64,000 nucleotides of DNA from Oscillospiraceae bacterium (GTDB lineage Bacteria; Bacillota; Clostridia; Oscillospirales; Oscillospiraceae), in NCBI GenBank assembly GCA_017428565.1, contig JAFRQP010000020.1:1-64000 (forward strand), given 5' to 3'. Each line of letters starts with the position of its first letter. The first letter of the stretch is position 1. Below are positions 15,670-24,485 of the stretch, piece by piece. A program made the position numbers and the translations under genes. The notes under the pieces were generated by a model that was not told the origin of the DNA, ran no database searches, and saw only the letters and a list, made by a program, of their open reading frames with translations.

Positions 15670-17910
15670 TTATCCGTACCGCTCGGAGAGATAGAGACTT
15701 GCTTTGGATTGAATCAGTCTTGCCGTCTCCTCCGCTGTTCGATCCCCCGCGTAATATGCGCCGACCGCGTCGAGAATCATGTCGAGCAGCACTTGGTCGT
15801 ACTCGTACAGGCCGCTGGCCCGCGCCGTCAGAGCGAGGATACGGTCACCGGTATCCTCCCCGGCTACGATCGGCTGGTTTGGATTGCCGTAATCGGAGGC
15901 GTTCACATTGATCTGGTTCTCCAGCCAGACCGCCATGCGGAACTCGTAGGCGCTGCGCGTCGTCGGAATGCACATGAGGCAGTAGGACTGTCCGGGCGTC
16001 TCGCTCCACCGCTCCCGCGTCAGATAGCCGTCGCTGAGAAGGAAGCGGAAAAACTCCCATACGGCTTCCTTATGGGGACTTGAGGATGACATGCCAAGGC
16101 GCAGGAAGGGCTCCAGCGCGATACCGCTGCCGCTGTCACTGGGAAAGCCGACGAAGCGCGCTTCTCCGCGAAAGATCGCATCAGCCTGCTGCAGCATGAA
16201 CACGGGCATGTTGTTCAGATTGACGAAGTAAAAAATCTGCTCCCCGCCGGCGAGGCGCTGCTCCGTCTCGTTGCGAAGCATGGCATACTCCATCCGCTCC
16301 TCCGGCGACATGTCCTGCTCTTCCTTGTCCTGCAGTTGCTTCGACAGCTCCAGCAGACGAATGAACTCCTCGTTGTCAAAACGGCAGCCCGGCGCGTCGT
16401 AGTCCACGAAATCCGAACCCGCGAAACGCAGAACATTTTCCCAAAACTCCCGCCGGTTCATGCAGCCAAAGAGCTGCTGCATATCATATTGCTCTGCGAG
16501 CGCGAAGAGATCGTCCATCGACAAGGATTCCTTCTCCCCAAACTGCTCCTTGCTGCCGCAGACGAGGCGCAGCCGGTATGTGGGAACGAGGTCATACAGC
16601 TTCCCGTCTCGCTCCAGCAGGCGGAGCACCTCGGGCAGCAGATTGTCGCGGGCAATCTCGGGATCGGCGTCGATCCAGGGCCACAGATCCTCAATCAGCC
16701 CCTTGTCTTCGTAGGAACGCGCCGGGAGCGTATTGAGATCAAAGATATCCGGGGTATAGCCGGAGAGAATGTCGGTGTTCAAGCGGGTCAGACCGCCCAC
16801 CGTGGCGTTGCCGCTGTCAAAATCGGCGTAGTTGATGAGGTCGATTTTGATGTCCGGACTCTGATCATTGAAGTCCCGTACGGCCTCAGCTAGAAAGGAA
16901 TGTGCGCCTGTGTCATAGCTGGCCAGCCGCAGCACCGTCAAGCCGTCGACGTCAGACGGACGCCAGAGCGCCGGATTCCCGTTTTTGGGGATCAGCAGGC
17001 AGTCGTCGGCCAGCCAGCAGAAGGAGTATCCGTTGAAGCCGCTGGCAAAGCAGCTGACGAAGCCCTCCCGCGCGCCGTCGGGCAGCGCGATGCGATAGAC
17101 CGTGTTGCCGGCAAGACCGAAGATCGCGCCCTCCGGGCCGCTGAACAGCTTGTCGTAGTGCCCTTCGATGGTGAGCTTGTCCACCGGCTCTCCCTCGTCA
17201 TCGAGGAGCTGCAGCTTCGTTCCCTCCGGGTCGTCCCAGGCGAGGATCGGCGTTTCGCCGCTTTGGATCAGTGCGACACGGTTGTTGACGAGCTCCTGCG
17301 TTTTCAGCGGCATTCCGTTTTCATCCAGCACAAAGAGCCGCGCATCGGCGCAGACGAGGCAGCGGGTTTCGGTCAGGCAGAGCGCGCGCACAAGCACGCC
17401 CGGTTCCAGGCTCAGCGTCACACGGCGGACGCTGTCGTCCGCCGCGACCAGCAGCAGGATTCGCTGCCGGTCCTGCTCCTGTGAAATGGCCGCGGCGCTG
17501 CCGTCGGAACGGGCGGTCAGTTCTTCAAAGGGGCGGTCCAGCCCGCTGTTCGGGATTCTTGTAAACGCGCCGTTTTCCGGGTTGAGTCGATACAGGATGA
17601 AGGCCTCATCCCCCTCCCGTTGAGCGCAAGCAGAAACGAGCGCGCTGTCACCGGCCTTTGCCGCTTGCCACAAGGAGTAACCCGCGTCCGGGAACGTCAG
17701 CAATTCCGGGGCAAACATCTGCCCGCCGCCCTCACCGGTCAGATCGGCGCTGAAGCTCTGCGGCGCGTCAGTAGCATGCGGAGCGGGTTTTCCGGTGCTC
17801 TGCATCGGGCGCCGATCTTCATTTTCACTTGTCTGCGCGGGAGCGCCACAAGCGCACAAAAGCAGGCACAGCGCAAGCAAAAGCGCAAGCAAACGACATA
17901 CTTTTTTCAT
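15670..17910 (-). CDS. Lipoprotein: propeller-like N-terminal part plus family-1 solute-binding domain
   Basis: A 746-aa protein with a signal peptide and lipobox ending LLLCAC (acylated Cys about residue 19). Residues about 60-310 contain repeated short strands typical of a beta-propeller (SALVSACAQREGDEAFILYR, GAIFGLAGNTVYRIALPDG). Residues about 320-746 match extracellular solute-binding family 1: LRLASYDTGAHSFLAEAVRDF, YTPDIFDLNT, and ALEPFLRLGMSSSSPHKEAVWEFFRFLL. No ABC permease gene is adjacent. It is the last gene of a sigma / anti-sigma operon (9 bp spacing), so a sensing role outside the membrane is as likely as transport. Confidence 0.75.
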   Translation of the reverse strand: MKKVCRLLALLLALCLLLCACGAPAQTSENEDRRPMQSTGKPAPHATDAPQSFSADLTGEGGGQMFAPELLTFPDAGYSLWQAAKAGDSALVSACAQREGDEAFILYRLNPENGAFTRIPNSGLDRPFEELTARSDGSAAAISQEQDRQRILLLVAADDSVRRVTLSLEPGVLVRALCLTETRCLVCADARLFVLDENGMPLKTQELVNNRVALIQSGETPILAWDDPEGTKLQLLDDEGEPVDKLTIEGHYDKLFSGPEGAIFGLAGNTVYRIALPDGAREGFVSCFASGFNGYSFCWLADDCLLIPKNGNPALWRPSDVDGLTVLRLASYDTGAHSFLAEAVRDFNDQSPDIKIDLINYADFDSGNATVGGLTRLNTDILSGYTPDIFDLNTLPARSYEDKGLIEDLWPWIDADPEIARDNLLPEVLRLLERDGKLYDLVPTYRLRLVCGSKEQFGEKESLSMDDLFALAEQYDMQQLFGCMNRREFWENVLRFAGSDFVDYDAPGCRFDNEEFIRLLELSKQLQDKEEQDMSPEERMEYAMLRNETEQRLAGGEQIFYFVNLNNMPVFMLQQADAIFRGEARFVGFPSDSGSGIALEPFLRLGMSSSSPHKEAVWEFFRFLLSDGYLTRERWSETPGQSYCLMCIPTTRSAYEFRMAVWLENQINVNASDYGNPNQPIVAGEDTGDRILALTARASGLYEYDQVLLDMILDAVGAYYAGDRTAEETARLIQSKASLYLSERYG

Positions 17911-17919
17911 GGCTGCACC

Positions 17920-19629
17920 TCACGAGAAACAGGTAAAGTCCACCGCATCGGCCAGCAGCTCCAGAGCGAAAGGCTCTGCGGAGCCGGTGATGATGACGTA
18001 GGCCGTGTCCGTTTCATAGAGGACATATCCCGTTTGCATGTCAGGGTAAGAGACCTCCGTCACCGCGCTGATGAAAACCTGTTCGCCGCAGGCGGTATCA
18101 TAGGCCCAGCCCCCGGCGTCCGGCTTGAGGATCGGGTGGAAGAGCGGGTAGAAGCAGCCCTTCGGAATATAGTGAAGGATTCCGCTCAGATTGCCGATTC
18201 TGTATTCGCAGTACCGCGTTCCGTTTTCCCAGACGATGACAGTCTCAAGCTCGGCGTCTGTCAGAAAAACGCCCATGCCAAAAGCGTCAAAACAGGCTTC
18301 CTCACTTAACTCGCCCTCCGCCATGGCCCGCTCGTAAGCGTTCGCTTCCATGCCGCCGTCCGGATAGACGCCTCCCTCGTGGAAGGGCAGTCGATGCCAG
18401 ATGATGTTCGCTTTACCCGGCGACCGCAGCGGGCGCTCTGCCAGAATATCCGCCAGCCCGTCATCTATTTCGGGGATCCCCGTGGGAAAGCTGCCATAGT
18501 AATAGAGTTGCGAATAGCCCTCGGGGTGGCGGCTGTTCATCTGCGCCAGCCTTTCGTTGGCGATGGGCAGATAATAATCGTTGAACAGCGTCTGAAAGGC
18601 GCTCGAGGCCAGATATTCCTCTGTCTGTGCGAAATCAGAGAGCGTCATCAGTCCGGTCTTGGGCTTGACCGCCGTGGGCACTGTGTTTTGTACGGTGGAG
18701 AGATCGGGGTTGAGGCGCACCATGGCGGCGAAATCGAAGCAGTCGGCCAGCGCCTCGGCGTTTTCGCTGTCGCTGCGCACAGTGACGAGGTAGTCTTCGC
18801 CGTCATAGAAGATGAAGCAGCCTTTCCCCTCGGCCACGGAAAGCACGACGGTATCGCCGCCGGCATTGACATACTCCCGCTCGGCGTATTCCTCCAGATG
18901 GAATACCGGCAAATATGCGGGGTCGAGTGTTCCGCGGCGCCCGCAGTCCACGGTATAGAGCAGCACCGATCCGTCGGCCAGCTCTGCCCGGCCGCCCTCG
19001 GCATGATAGGATCCATCTTCATAGACATAGGCCGTCGGCCAACCGTCCATGCCGTTCTCGCTTCTCATAAAGGGTTCCAGCCCGGTGACGCGCAGGAACA
19101 GCGCCGACGTCGGAGGGATCACGAGCTCCGTGTGCAGCGCGACGCCGTATTCGTCCCGGATTTCCAGCAGCTTATCCAGCGCCTCCTCGTCAAAGGCGCC
19201 GTAGAGCGGCTGGAGCTTTTGCAGCTCCGGATCGTCGGGGTGCCAGTTTTCCGCGTCGTCATTGCTCAGATTCGTATAGGTGTTTCGGTGCTCGTTCATG
19301 TAGGCGATCCAGGCCGCGTGCGCCTGCCCCGCGGGCTCATTGTTGTAGGCGCTGCGGGAGAGAATCCCGCTCTCGCCGGGATCGTTCATGGTCTGTGTGA
19401 CAGAATCGACCGGCGTCACGCGCTGCCGCAGGCCAAACCAGCCCAGCGCGTAGGCGACGGTTCCAAGCCCCAGGATCAGCGCGGCGGCCAGCGCAAAGGT
19501 GATGATGCGCTTTTTCACGTTGCGTCCGGCAGTGCCTCCCGTCTGATAGCCCAGTCTTTTGCGGGCGCTCTCCAGATCGCTGTCGTCCAAATCATTCAGG
19601 GCAAATAACAGCATTTCGCTTTTCAGCAT
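17920..19629 (-). CDS. Membrane-anchored anti-sigma-type protein
   Basis: A 569-aa protein. A short cytoplasmic N-terminus (MLKSEMLLFALNDLDDSDL) is followed by one membrane helix (about residues 42-62, ITFALAAALILGLGTVAYAL) and a long extracytoplasmic part without recognised domain. This is the layout of Clostridial RsgI/DUF4179-like partners of ECF factors. The first 7 bases overlap the sigma gene. The N-terminal segment is expected to hold the sigma factor at the membrane; the signal for release is unknown. Confidence 0.65.
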   Translation of the reverse strand: MLKSEMLLFALNDLDDSDLESARKRLGYQTGGTAGRNVKKRIITFALAAALILGLGTVAYALGWFGLRQRVTPVDSVTQTMNDPGESGILSRSAYNNEPAGQAHAAWIAYMNEHRNTYTNLSNDDAENWHPDDPELQKLQPLYGAFDEEALDKLLEIRDEYGVALHTELVIPPTSALFLRVTGLEPFMRSENGMDGWPTAYVYEDGSYHAEGGRAELADGSVLLYTVDCGRRGTLDPAYLPVFHLEEYAEREYVNAGGDTVVLSVAEGKGCFIFYDGEDYLVTVRSDSENAEALADCFDFAAMVRLNPDLSTVQNTVPTAVKPKTGLMTLSDFAQTEEYLASSAFQTLFNDYYLPIANERLAQMNSRHPEGYSQLYYYGSFPTGIPEIDDGLADILAERPLRSPGKANIIWHRLPFHEGGVYPDGGMEANAYERAMAEGELSEEACFDAFGMGVFLTDAELETVIVWENGTRYCEYRIGNLSGILHYIPKGCFYPLFHPILKPDAGGWAYDTACGEQVFISAVTEVSYPDMQTGYVLYETDTAYVIITGSAEPFALELLADAVDFTCFS

Positions 19630-20180
19630 AATCCTTCCTCCATAAGCTGCCGATGCAGCTTGTTCCTTGTGCGGTGGAGCATGGTTTTGACTTTGCTTTC
19701 CGAAAACCCGGTTTTCTCCGCAATCTCCCGGATCGAAGCCATATACCAGTAACGGCAGAGGAACACGTCCCGCTCGTCCTTGCTTAGAGCTTTGACCATT
19801 CGGCGCAGCGCCCCGTTCAGTTCCCGCAGCTCCAGATCCCGCTGGGTGTCTTGCCCGGAATCCACCGTTTCAGCCAGCTCGTCCAGCACCAGCGGCAGCT
19901 CGCCGCCGCCGCGCCGGAGGCTGTTTTTCTCGCGCAGGCGCGTGAGCGACAGCCAGCGGGTCAGCTTGCCGAGATAGGGCGCGAGAATCGACGGCCTGTG
20001 CATTGGCATGGAGTTCCACGCTTTCATCCAGGTGTCGTTGACGCATTCCTCCGCGTCCGCCGTGTTGGCCAGTATGTTCCAGGCGACCGTCCGGCAGTAG
20101 CCGCCGAATTTCCGCTCGGTTTCTTCGATCGCTCTCTCCGAGCGTGCCCAATAGAGATCGACGATTTGCTTGTCATCCAT
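19623..20180 (-). CDS. ECF-type RNA polymerase sigma factor
   Basis: A 185-aa sigma-70 family protein. Region 2 (about residues 22-90) has EECVNDTWMKAWNSMP and APYLGKLTRWLSLTRLR; region 4 (about 125-175) has LSKDERDVFLCRYWYMASIR and GFSESKVKTMLHRTRNKLH as the helix-turn-helix. Overlap with the anti-sigma gene gives coupled synthesis. GGAGGATC precedes the ATG. Upstream, reverse-strand TGTAAC (20240-20245) resembles an ECF -35 element, so autoregulation is possible. Confidence 0.9.
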   Translation of the reverse strand: MDDKQIVDLYWARSERAIEETERKFGGYCRTVAWNILANTADAEECVNDTWMKAWNSMPMHRPSILAPYLGKLTRWLSLTRLREKNSLRRGGGELPLVLDELAETVDSGQDTQRDLELRELNGALRRMVKALSKDERDVFLCRYWYMASIREIAEKTGFSESKVKTMLHRTRNKLHRQLMEEGLC

Positions 20181-20523
20181 GCTTTGATCCTCCTGTTGTT
20201 GAGGTCCCTCAATTTAATAAAAGCGGTTTGGCCGGGAAGGTTACAGAAAAAGAGAAGTTTTTTGGATGGTGCGGACAGAGTACAGCTTTTTTCATACGGA
20301 TGCCCAAAAGAAAGGAGACAAGGATTGTCTGGCTGCAGTCGGGTGTCAGGTTCAGCCGCAGGCATTGCCCCACAGCCCAAAAAAATGCCCGCCGCTCCGG
20401 TGAGGGGAGAGACGAGCCGGGCGCGTATGCAGCGCAGGGCACCTCGCGCAGATCTCTTTTTGCGCGGCCGCAAAGCTCCGCCCCGCGATACGCTGTGCAA
20501 AAGCGTACCGCGGGGCGGTCCGT
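20181..20523. other. Intergenic gap: ECF-type -35 candidate and one hairpin
   Basis: No gene is supported here. The left part is the leader and possible ECF promoter (TGTAAC, reverse strand, 20240-20245) of the sigma gene. The right part holds the hairpin at 20478-20518. The middle (20260-20470) shows nothing I can name. Confidence 0.5.
20478..20518 (-). terminator. Long hairpin after the DivIVA-like gene
   Basis: CCGCCCCGCGATACGC and GCGTACCGCGGGGCGG pair over 16 bp with a single wobble and a 9-nt loop. It lies just beyond the stop of the gene ending at 20524. The T tract is short, so termination is likely but not certain. Confidence 0.65.
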
Positions 20524-21120
20524 TTATTCCTCGTCCATTGCGAAGAGCTGATCGGCGATGGCGCCCACCTTCTCCTCCAGATCCGCGTGCAGCTCCGGCT
20601 CCGGTGCGGGCGCGGCCGGGACGGGCGCCGTCGGTGCGGGCGCAGAGGTCTCGGCGTCCGGGTAGAGGCCGCAGAGAAAGTCCCGCCACTGGGCGTTCAG
20701 CTCCTCGATGCTGGCCAGGTGCAGCTGCTTCGTGCGGTTGAAGGCGGTCTCCACCTTGCGCACGGCGCCGTCCTGCTGCCGGCGGGCGTCGGCCAGGATG
20801 GCCTCGCTCTTTTTCCGGGCGGCGGCCAGGATGCCGGCGGCCTTCAGCTCCGCCTCGTCGGTGATCTCGGCGGCGCGGGCCTTGGCCCGGTCCACCACGT
20901 CCTGATAGATCGTCTGGGCGGAGAGCACCGCGTCGCCCAGCTCCAGCCGGCGCGCGTTCCTCTCGTCCAGCTCCTTGCGCAGGCTTTCGTTCTCGGCGGT
21001 CAGCGCCTCGGCCTGCTTCCGGATATCCGCAAAGACCTCCTGCACCTTGTCGGCGTTGTAGTATTTCTTTTTCACCACGTCGATATAGATCGAGTCGAAG
21101 TATTCCGCGTCCAGAGCCAT
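20524..21120 (-). CDS. DivIVA-like coiled-coil protein
   Basis: A protein of about 198 aa. The N-terminus ALDAEYFDSIYIDVVKKKYY resembles the short membrane-targeting segment of DivIVA/GpsB/SepIVA-type proteins. A long helical coiled coil follows (about residues 25-135, rich in Ala, Glu, Lys and Arg), then a Pro/Ala-rich linker and an acidic tail. Such proteins mark poles or septa and recruit wall-synthesis or division partners. ATG 21120 is chosen because GAGGGGG sits 9 nt upstream; ATG 21126 would be only 3 nt away. Confidence 0.65.
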   Translation of the reverse strand: MALDAEYFDSIYIDVVKKKYYNADKVQEVFADIRKQAEALTAENESLRKELDERNARRLELGDAVLSAQTIYQDVVDRAKARAAEITDEAELKAAGILAAARKKSEAILADARRQQDGAVRKVETAFNRTKQLHLASIEELNAQWRDFLCGLYPDAETSAPAPTAPVPAAPAPEPELHADLEEKVGAIADQLFAMDEE

Positions 21121-21155
21121 GCCCATGCGCCCCCTCGTTTGCTGTTCTTTGCCTT

Positions 21156-21184
21156 ATTATAGCAGAAGCTGTCGCCTGAATCAA
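21156..21184 (-). promoter_or_regulatory. Promoter of the DivIVA-like gene
   Basis: Reverse-strand TTGATT (21179-21184) and TATAAT (21156-21161) with 17-bp spacing. Confidence 0.75.
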
Positions 21185-21268
21185 TCGCTCCGCGGAACTT
21201 TTTGCCCTTGCGAAAGGGCCGGCGCTGTGGTAGTTTATTCAATGATCTCTCAGGAAAGGACCCGCGCC

Positions 21269-22663
21269 ATGACCAAGCGCCTTGCCGACAACCGAATCTT
21301 CGCCTGGTCCCTGCTGCCGGCGGTGCTGGCCCTGGCCTGGCCCACTATGCTGGAGCAGCTGCTGCACACGGCGGTGCAGTACATCGACACCGCCATGGTG
21401 GGCTCCCTGGGCACCCAGGCCACCGCCGCCGTGGGCTCCACCACCACCGTGGGCTGGCTGGTGGGCAGCAGCGTGTCCGCCTTCGGCGTGGGCTTCCTGG
21501 CCTATATCTCCCAGGCCCTGGGCGCCGGGGAGCAGGAGCGGGCCCGCAAGGCCGCCGCCCAGGCGGTGCTGGCCGTGCTGGTGACGGGCAGCTTCTTCAC
21601 CGCCGCGACCCTGTCCCTGAGCCGCCAGGTGCCCGTCTGGATGCAGGTGGAGGAGAGTCTGCGCCCCCTGGCCGCCCGCTACTTCTTCATCGTCTATCTG
21701 CCCATGCTGCCCCGGACGGCCTCGGTGATCTTCGGCACCGTGCTCCGCGCCGCGGGGGACAGCCGCACCCCCATGCGGGTGGGCGTGGCGGTGAATCTCA
21801 TCAACGTGGCGCTGAACTTCCTTTTCATCTATCCCAGCCGGGAGCTGAGCCTCTTCGGTCTGCAGATCCCCTTGTGGGGCGCGGGCTGGGGGGTCACCGG
21901 CGCGGCCGCTGCCAGCGCCATCGCCTTTCTGGTGGGCGGCGTCGCCATCACCGCGGCGCTCTACCGCCACCCGCGCGTCTCGCCCCGGGGCTTCTCCCTC
22001 CGGCCGGACGGCAGGGTGCTGCGGCCCTGCCTGCGGGTGGCCCTGCCCAATATGCTGCAGCGCTTCGGTACCAGCCTGGGCTATGTGGCCTTCGCCGCCA
22101 TGATCAACGCCCTGGGCGAGCTCTCCACCGCGGCTCACACCGTGGCCAACACCGTGGAGTCCGCCTTCTACATCCCGGGCTACGGCATGCAGGCCGCCGC
22201 CGCCACCCTCACGGGCAACAGCCTGGGGGCGGGAGACGAAAAGCGCCGCCGGGAGCTGGCGAAGCTGATCGTGCTGATCGAGGTGGGGCTGATGCTGCTC
22301 TCCGGGGCCCTGCTCTTCGCCTTCGCGCCGGCCATGGCGGGCATCTTCTCCAGGGACCCGGCGGTGATCGCCCTGGGCAGCACCGTGCTGCGCATGGTGG
22401 CCTGCTCCGAGCCCTTCTACGGCGTCTCCATCGTGGTGGAGGGCATGCTCCAGGGCGCGGGCAAGACCAAGGTGCCCTTTGTCATCAACATCGCCGGCAT
22501 GTGGGGCATCCGCATCCTGGGCACCTGGATCTGCACCACCCGGCTGGGCATGGGCCTGGTTTCCGCCTGGGGCTGCATGATCGGCCACAACCTGCTGCTC
22601 TTCGCGCTGTTTGTGCTCTATTACCGCCGCGGGAGGTGGAACCCGCTGAAAAGTGAACAGTGA
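21269..22663 (+). CDS. MATE family multidrug/cation efflux transporter
   Basis: A 464-aa protein with 12 predicted helices in two homologous halves. Conserved MATE features: LAWPTMLEQLLHTAVQYIDTAMVG in the first half, and GYGMQAAAATLTGNSLGAGD, the second-half counterpart of the ISQALGAGEQERA loop. GTVLRAAGDSRTPM is the loop before helix 5. Such proteins exchange Na+ or H+ for cationic drugs or metabolites. The start at 21269 is set by AGGAAAGGA; earlier in-frame starts lack a ribosome site. The stop codon lies within a heptameric repeat. Confidence 0.9.
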   Translation: MTKRLADNRIFAWSLLPAVLALAWPTMLEQLLHTAVQYIDTAMVGSLGTQATAAVGSTTTVGWLVGSSVSAFGVGFLAYISQALGAGEQERARKAAAQAVLAVLVTGSFFTAATLSLSRQVPVWMQVEESLRPLAARYFFIVYLPMLPRTASVIFGTVLRAAGDSRTPMRVGVAVNLINVALNFLFIYPSRELSLFGLQIPLWGAGWGVTGAAAASAIAFLVGGVAITAALYRHPRVSPRGFSLRPDGRVLRPCLRVALPNMLQRFGTSLGYVAFAAMINALGELSTAAHTVANTVESAFYIPGYGMQAAAATLTGNSLGAGDEKRRRELAKLIVLIEVGLMLLSGALLFAFAPAMAGIFSRDPAVIALGSTVLRMVACSEPFYGVSIVVEGMLQGAGKTKVPFVINIAGMWGIRILGTWICTTRLGMGLVSAWGCMIGHNLLLFALFVLYYRRGRWNPLKSEQ

Positions 22664-22694
22664 AGAGAGTTTTTAGTTTCTAGTTTCTAGTTTT
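22653..22694 (+). repeat. Heptameric tandem repeat at the MATE stop codon
   Basis: Six units: GTGAACA, GTGAAGA, GAGTTTT, TAGTTTC, TAGTTTC, TAGTTTT. The real TGA stop is in the second. TGA and TAG recur at 7-nt steps. Confidence 0.8.
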
Positions 22695-23210
22695 TAGGAG
22701 ACGAGGGAGACGGGGGAGACAGGGCTTGTAGGGGCCGACGTCCCGGCGGCCCGTGGAAATGTGAACAGTGAAAAGAGAACAGTGAACAGAGCTTGCAGCG
22801 GCCCGGCCATGGGCTCCTCGGAAGCCCGAATGTCCGTTCCGCGCCCCCTGTCATCCTGAGCGAAGCGCAGCGGAGTCGAAGGATCTCGCCCCCGGCGCAA
22901 GGATGGATCCGGTGAGATTCTTCGTCGGCCAGCAAAGCTTGGAACGTCGCGCGCTTTCCGCGCGTCGGGATGCTCCTCAGAATGACAGCACTCAGGCCCG
23001 TTCCCCTCGTCCTTCACCCCTTCCGTCGCGGCGCTTGCGTGAGACGCGCCGCGACACCTCCCCCGGAGGGGGAGGCAAGCGCGGGCTGCCGAGGGCGGCA
23101 GCCCCTACGGCGAGGACCGGCGTTTTTCCGTAGGGGCGACCTTTGGTCGCCCGCCGACCCGGACGCAGGACGGACAAACGGGGTGTCGAGGACGCCAACC
23201 CCTGCAGCTC
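22695..23210. repeat. Repeat-filled intergenic region
   Basis: No gene. In order it holds: a GTAGGGGCCG half-palindrome (22729); a free heptamer array GTGAACA/GTGAAAA/GAGAACA/GTGAACA (22761-22788); a foldback element with TGTCATCCTGAG ends (22849-22987); a CCTCCCCCGGAGGGGGAGG hairpin (about 23057-23075); the GGCTGCCGAGGGCGGCAGCC palindrome (23084-23103); and a GTAGGGGCGACC/GGTCGCC hairpin (23130-23151). The same families recur at 31274-31600. Confidence 0.8.
22849..22987. mobile_element. MITE-like foldback element, copy 1
   Basis: Ends TGTCATCCTGAG and CTCAGAATGACA are inverted with one mismatch. Inside them GAAGGATCTC and GAGATTCTTC are again inverted. It has no coding capacity. The second copy at 31500-31587 shares the ends and core but lacks about 45 bp found here (around 22928-22972). 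A shared upstream segment (GGCCCGGCCATGGGCTCC) extends the homology by about 55 bp. Confidence 0.65.
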
Positions 23211-23216
23211 TGACGC

Positions 23217-23255
23217 AAAAAAATCGCCCTCCCGGACGGGAGAGCGATTTTTTTT
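23217..23255 (-). terminator. Terminator of the rplJ-rplL operon
   Basis: AAAAATCGC and GCGATTTTT flank CTCCC/GGGAG inner arms, giving a strong hairpin with A/T tracts on both sides, so it can end transcription from either strand. It directly follows rplL; rpoB is not there. Confidence 0.85.
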
Positions 23256-23270
23256 AGGTTGGAAGCTCGA

Positions 23271-23639
23271 TTACTTGAGCTCGACGGTGGCGCCGACGGC
23301 CTCCAGCTTGGCCTTGAGCTCCTCGGCCTCTTCCTTGGAAGCGCCTTCCTTGATCTTGGCGGGGACGTCCTCGACCAGCTTCTTGGCCTCAGCCAGGCCC
23401 AGACCGGTGATGCCGCGGACTTCCTTGATGACCTTGATCTTCTCAGCACCGAAGCTGGTCATGACAACGTCAAACTCAGTCTTCTCTTCGACGACGGGGC
23501 CGGCAGCGACAGCGGGACCGGCGGCGACGGCGGCGGCAGAGACACCGAAGGTGTCCTCCAGGGCGTGAACGAGCTCGGACAGCTCCAGCACGCTGAGGTT
23601 CTTGATCTCTTCGATCATGGCAGTGATTTTCTCAGACAT
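23271..23639 (-). CDS. rplL: 50S ribosomal protein L7/L12
   Basis: A 122-aa full-length L7/L12. The N-terminal dimerisation helix pair ([20 protein letters not shown]) is followed by an Ala/Gly/Pro/Val-rich hinge (about residues 35-50) and the globular C-terminal domain with [20 protein letters not shown], which binds elongation factors. Four to six copies form the ribosomal stalk with L10. It lies 36 bp after rplJ and just before a strong terminator. Confidence 0.97.
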   Translation of the reverse strand: MSEKITAMIEEIKNLSVLELSELVHALEDTFGVSAAAVAAGPAVAAGPVVEEKTEFDVVMTSFGAEKIKVIKEVRGITGLGLAEAKKLVEDVPAKIKEGASKEEAEELKAKLEAVGATVELK

Positions 23640-23675
23640 TGTAATTTCCTCCAGTTAAGATTTTTGTGTGCCGAC

Positions 23676-24203
23676 TTACTCGGCGGCTTCGGCGGTCTCC
23701 AGAGAGCCGCCCTTCTGCTCCAGGATCTGGCCGAGGCAAACGGCGAGACCGGTGATAGGAGCGATCATGGTTCCCAGAACCTTGGCGTACAGAGCGCTCT
23801 TGCTGGGCAGCTCTGCCATCTCTGCGATTTCCGCTTCGCTCAGGATCTTGCCTTCCATGAAGGCGGCCTTGATGTTGAAGCGATCGCCCAGCTTCTTGCT
23901 GTAATCAGCCAGAATCCGGAAAGGAGCGATGGGATCCTTCTCGGCGGTGGCCAGAGAGGTGGTGCCGTTGAGAACGTGGTCAAGCTCGTTCATCCCCAGC
24001 AGATCCAGAGCCTTTCTGGTCAGGGTGTTCTTGACGACCGTGTAACTCACTTCGTCCTTGCGCATTTCGGTACGCAGGGCGGTATCCTCGGCGACGGTGA
24101 TTCCCTTGTAGTCGACCAGGACGCCGGCCTCGGCGTTCTTGATACGCTCGGCCAGAGCTTCCACGATAGCCTGCTTTTCGCTCAGAACTTTTGCGTTGGG
24201 CAT
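23676..24203 (-). CDS. rplJ: 50S ribosomal protein L10
   Basis: A 175-aa stalk base protein. MPNAKVLSEKQAIVEALAER starts the rRNA-binding domain, DYKGITVAEDTALRTEMR follows, and the Glu-rich C-terminus binds L7/L12. ATG 24203 is chosen: GGAGGTG lies 9 nt before it, and the upstream in-frame GTG (24215) is part of that ribosome site. Expression is expected to be autogenously controlled through the leader at 24224-24350. Confidence 0.96.
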   Translation of the reverse strand: MPNAKVLSEKQAIVEALAERIKNAEAGVLVDYKGITVAEDTALRTEMRKDEVSYTVVKNTLTRKALDLLGMNELDHVLNGTTSLATAEKDPIAPFRILADYSKKLGDRFNIKAAFMEGKILSEAEIAEMAELPSKSALYAKVLGTMIAPITGLAVCLGQILEQKGGSLETAEAAE

Positions 24204-24223
24204 GTGTGTTTTCACCTCCGGTT

Positions 24224-24350
24224 GCGAATGATCACGCTCAAAAAGAAATCCCCTGCGGCAAAAAGACGCAGAGGCACAAAAACAATCAAGATCTTGTTGA
24301 TGTCCTCGGCAGGATTTACGGCCTGAGCCACCTGCTGTCTTCGGAGCGCC
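24224..24350 (-). promoter_or_regulatory. Ribosomal protein L10 leader
   Basis: Reverse-strand CCGAAGACAGCAGGTG and CCTGCCGAGG (together 24303-24344) are the paired conserved strands of the Firmicute L10 leader, whose kink-turn mimics the L10 site on 23S rRNA. Downstream CCTCTGCG/CGCAGGGG with an internal T tract can form a terminator-like hairpin before rplJ. L10 binding should reduce rplJ-rplL expression. Confidence 0.85.
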
Positions 24351-24355
24351 CCAAT

Positions 24356-24384
24356 AATATAAGCGAACAGGGCGCGCTTGTCAA
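24356..24384 (-). promoter_or_regulatory. Promoter of rplJ-rplL
   Basis: Reverse-strand TTGACA (24379-24384) and TATATT (24356-24361), 17-bp spacer, followed directly by the L10 leader. Confidence 0.85.
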
Positions 24385-24431
24385 GAGGTTTTTTCACTTT
24401 TTTCACCGCAAATTCCGCTCTTTTTCGCTCG

Positions 24432-24461
24432 GTATCAGATTTCCCGGGCCGGGAAATACTA
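24432..24461 (+). promoter_or_regulatory. Candidate forespore (sigma-F/G) promoter of sigG
   Basis: GTATCA (24432-24437) and AATACTA (24455-24461), 17 bp apart, resemble forespore sigma elements (-35 GTATA or TGAATA, -10 CATACTA). No housekeeping -35/-10 pair is evident before sigG. Confidence 0.5.
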
Positions 24462-24485
24462 AGCGAGCGAAAGGGAGGGATGCGT

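Noticed and set aside
20209..20551. Short open frames in the gap upstream of the ECF sigma gene
   Set aside because: None has a ribosome site or recognisable sequence, and they overlap on both strands as GC-rich chance frames do.
24378..24485. N-terminal extension of SigG (36 codons further upstream)
   Set aside because: The extra residues match no SigG, the start would overlap the rplJ promoter, and the only ribosome site is at 24473-24479.
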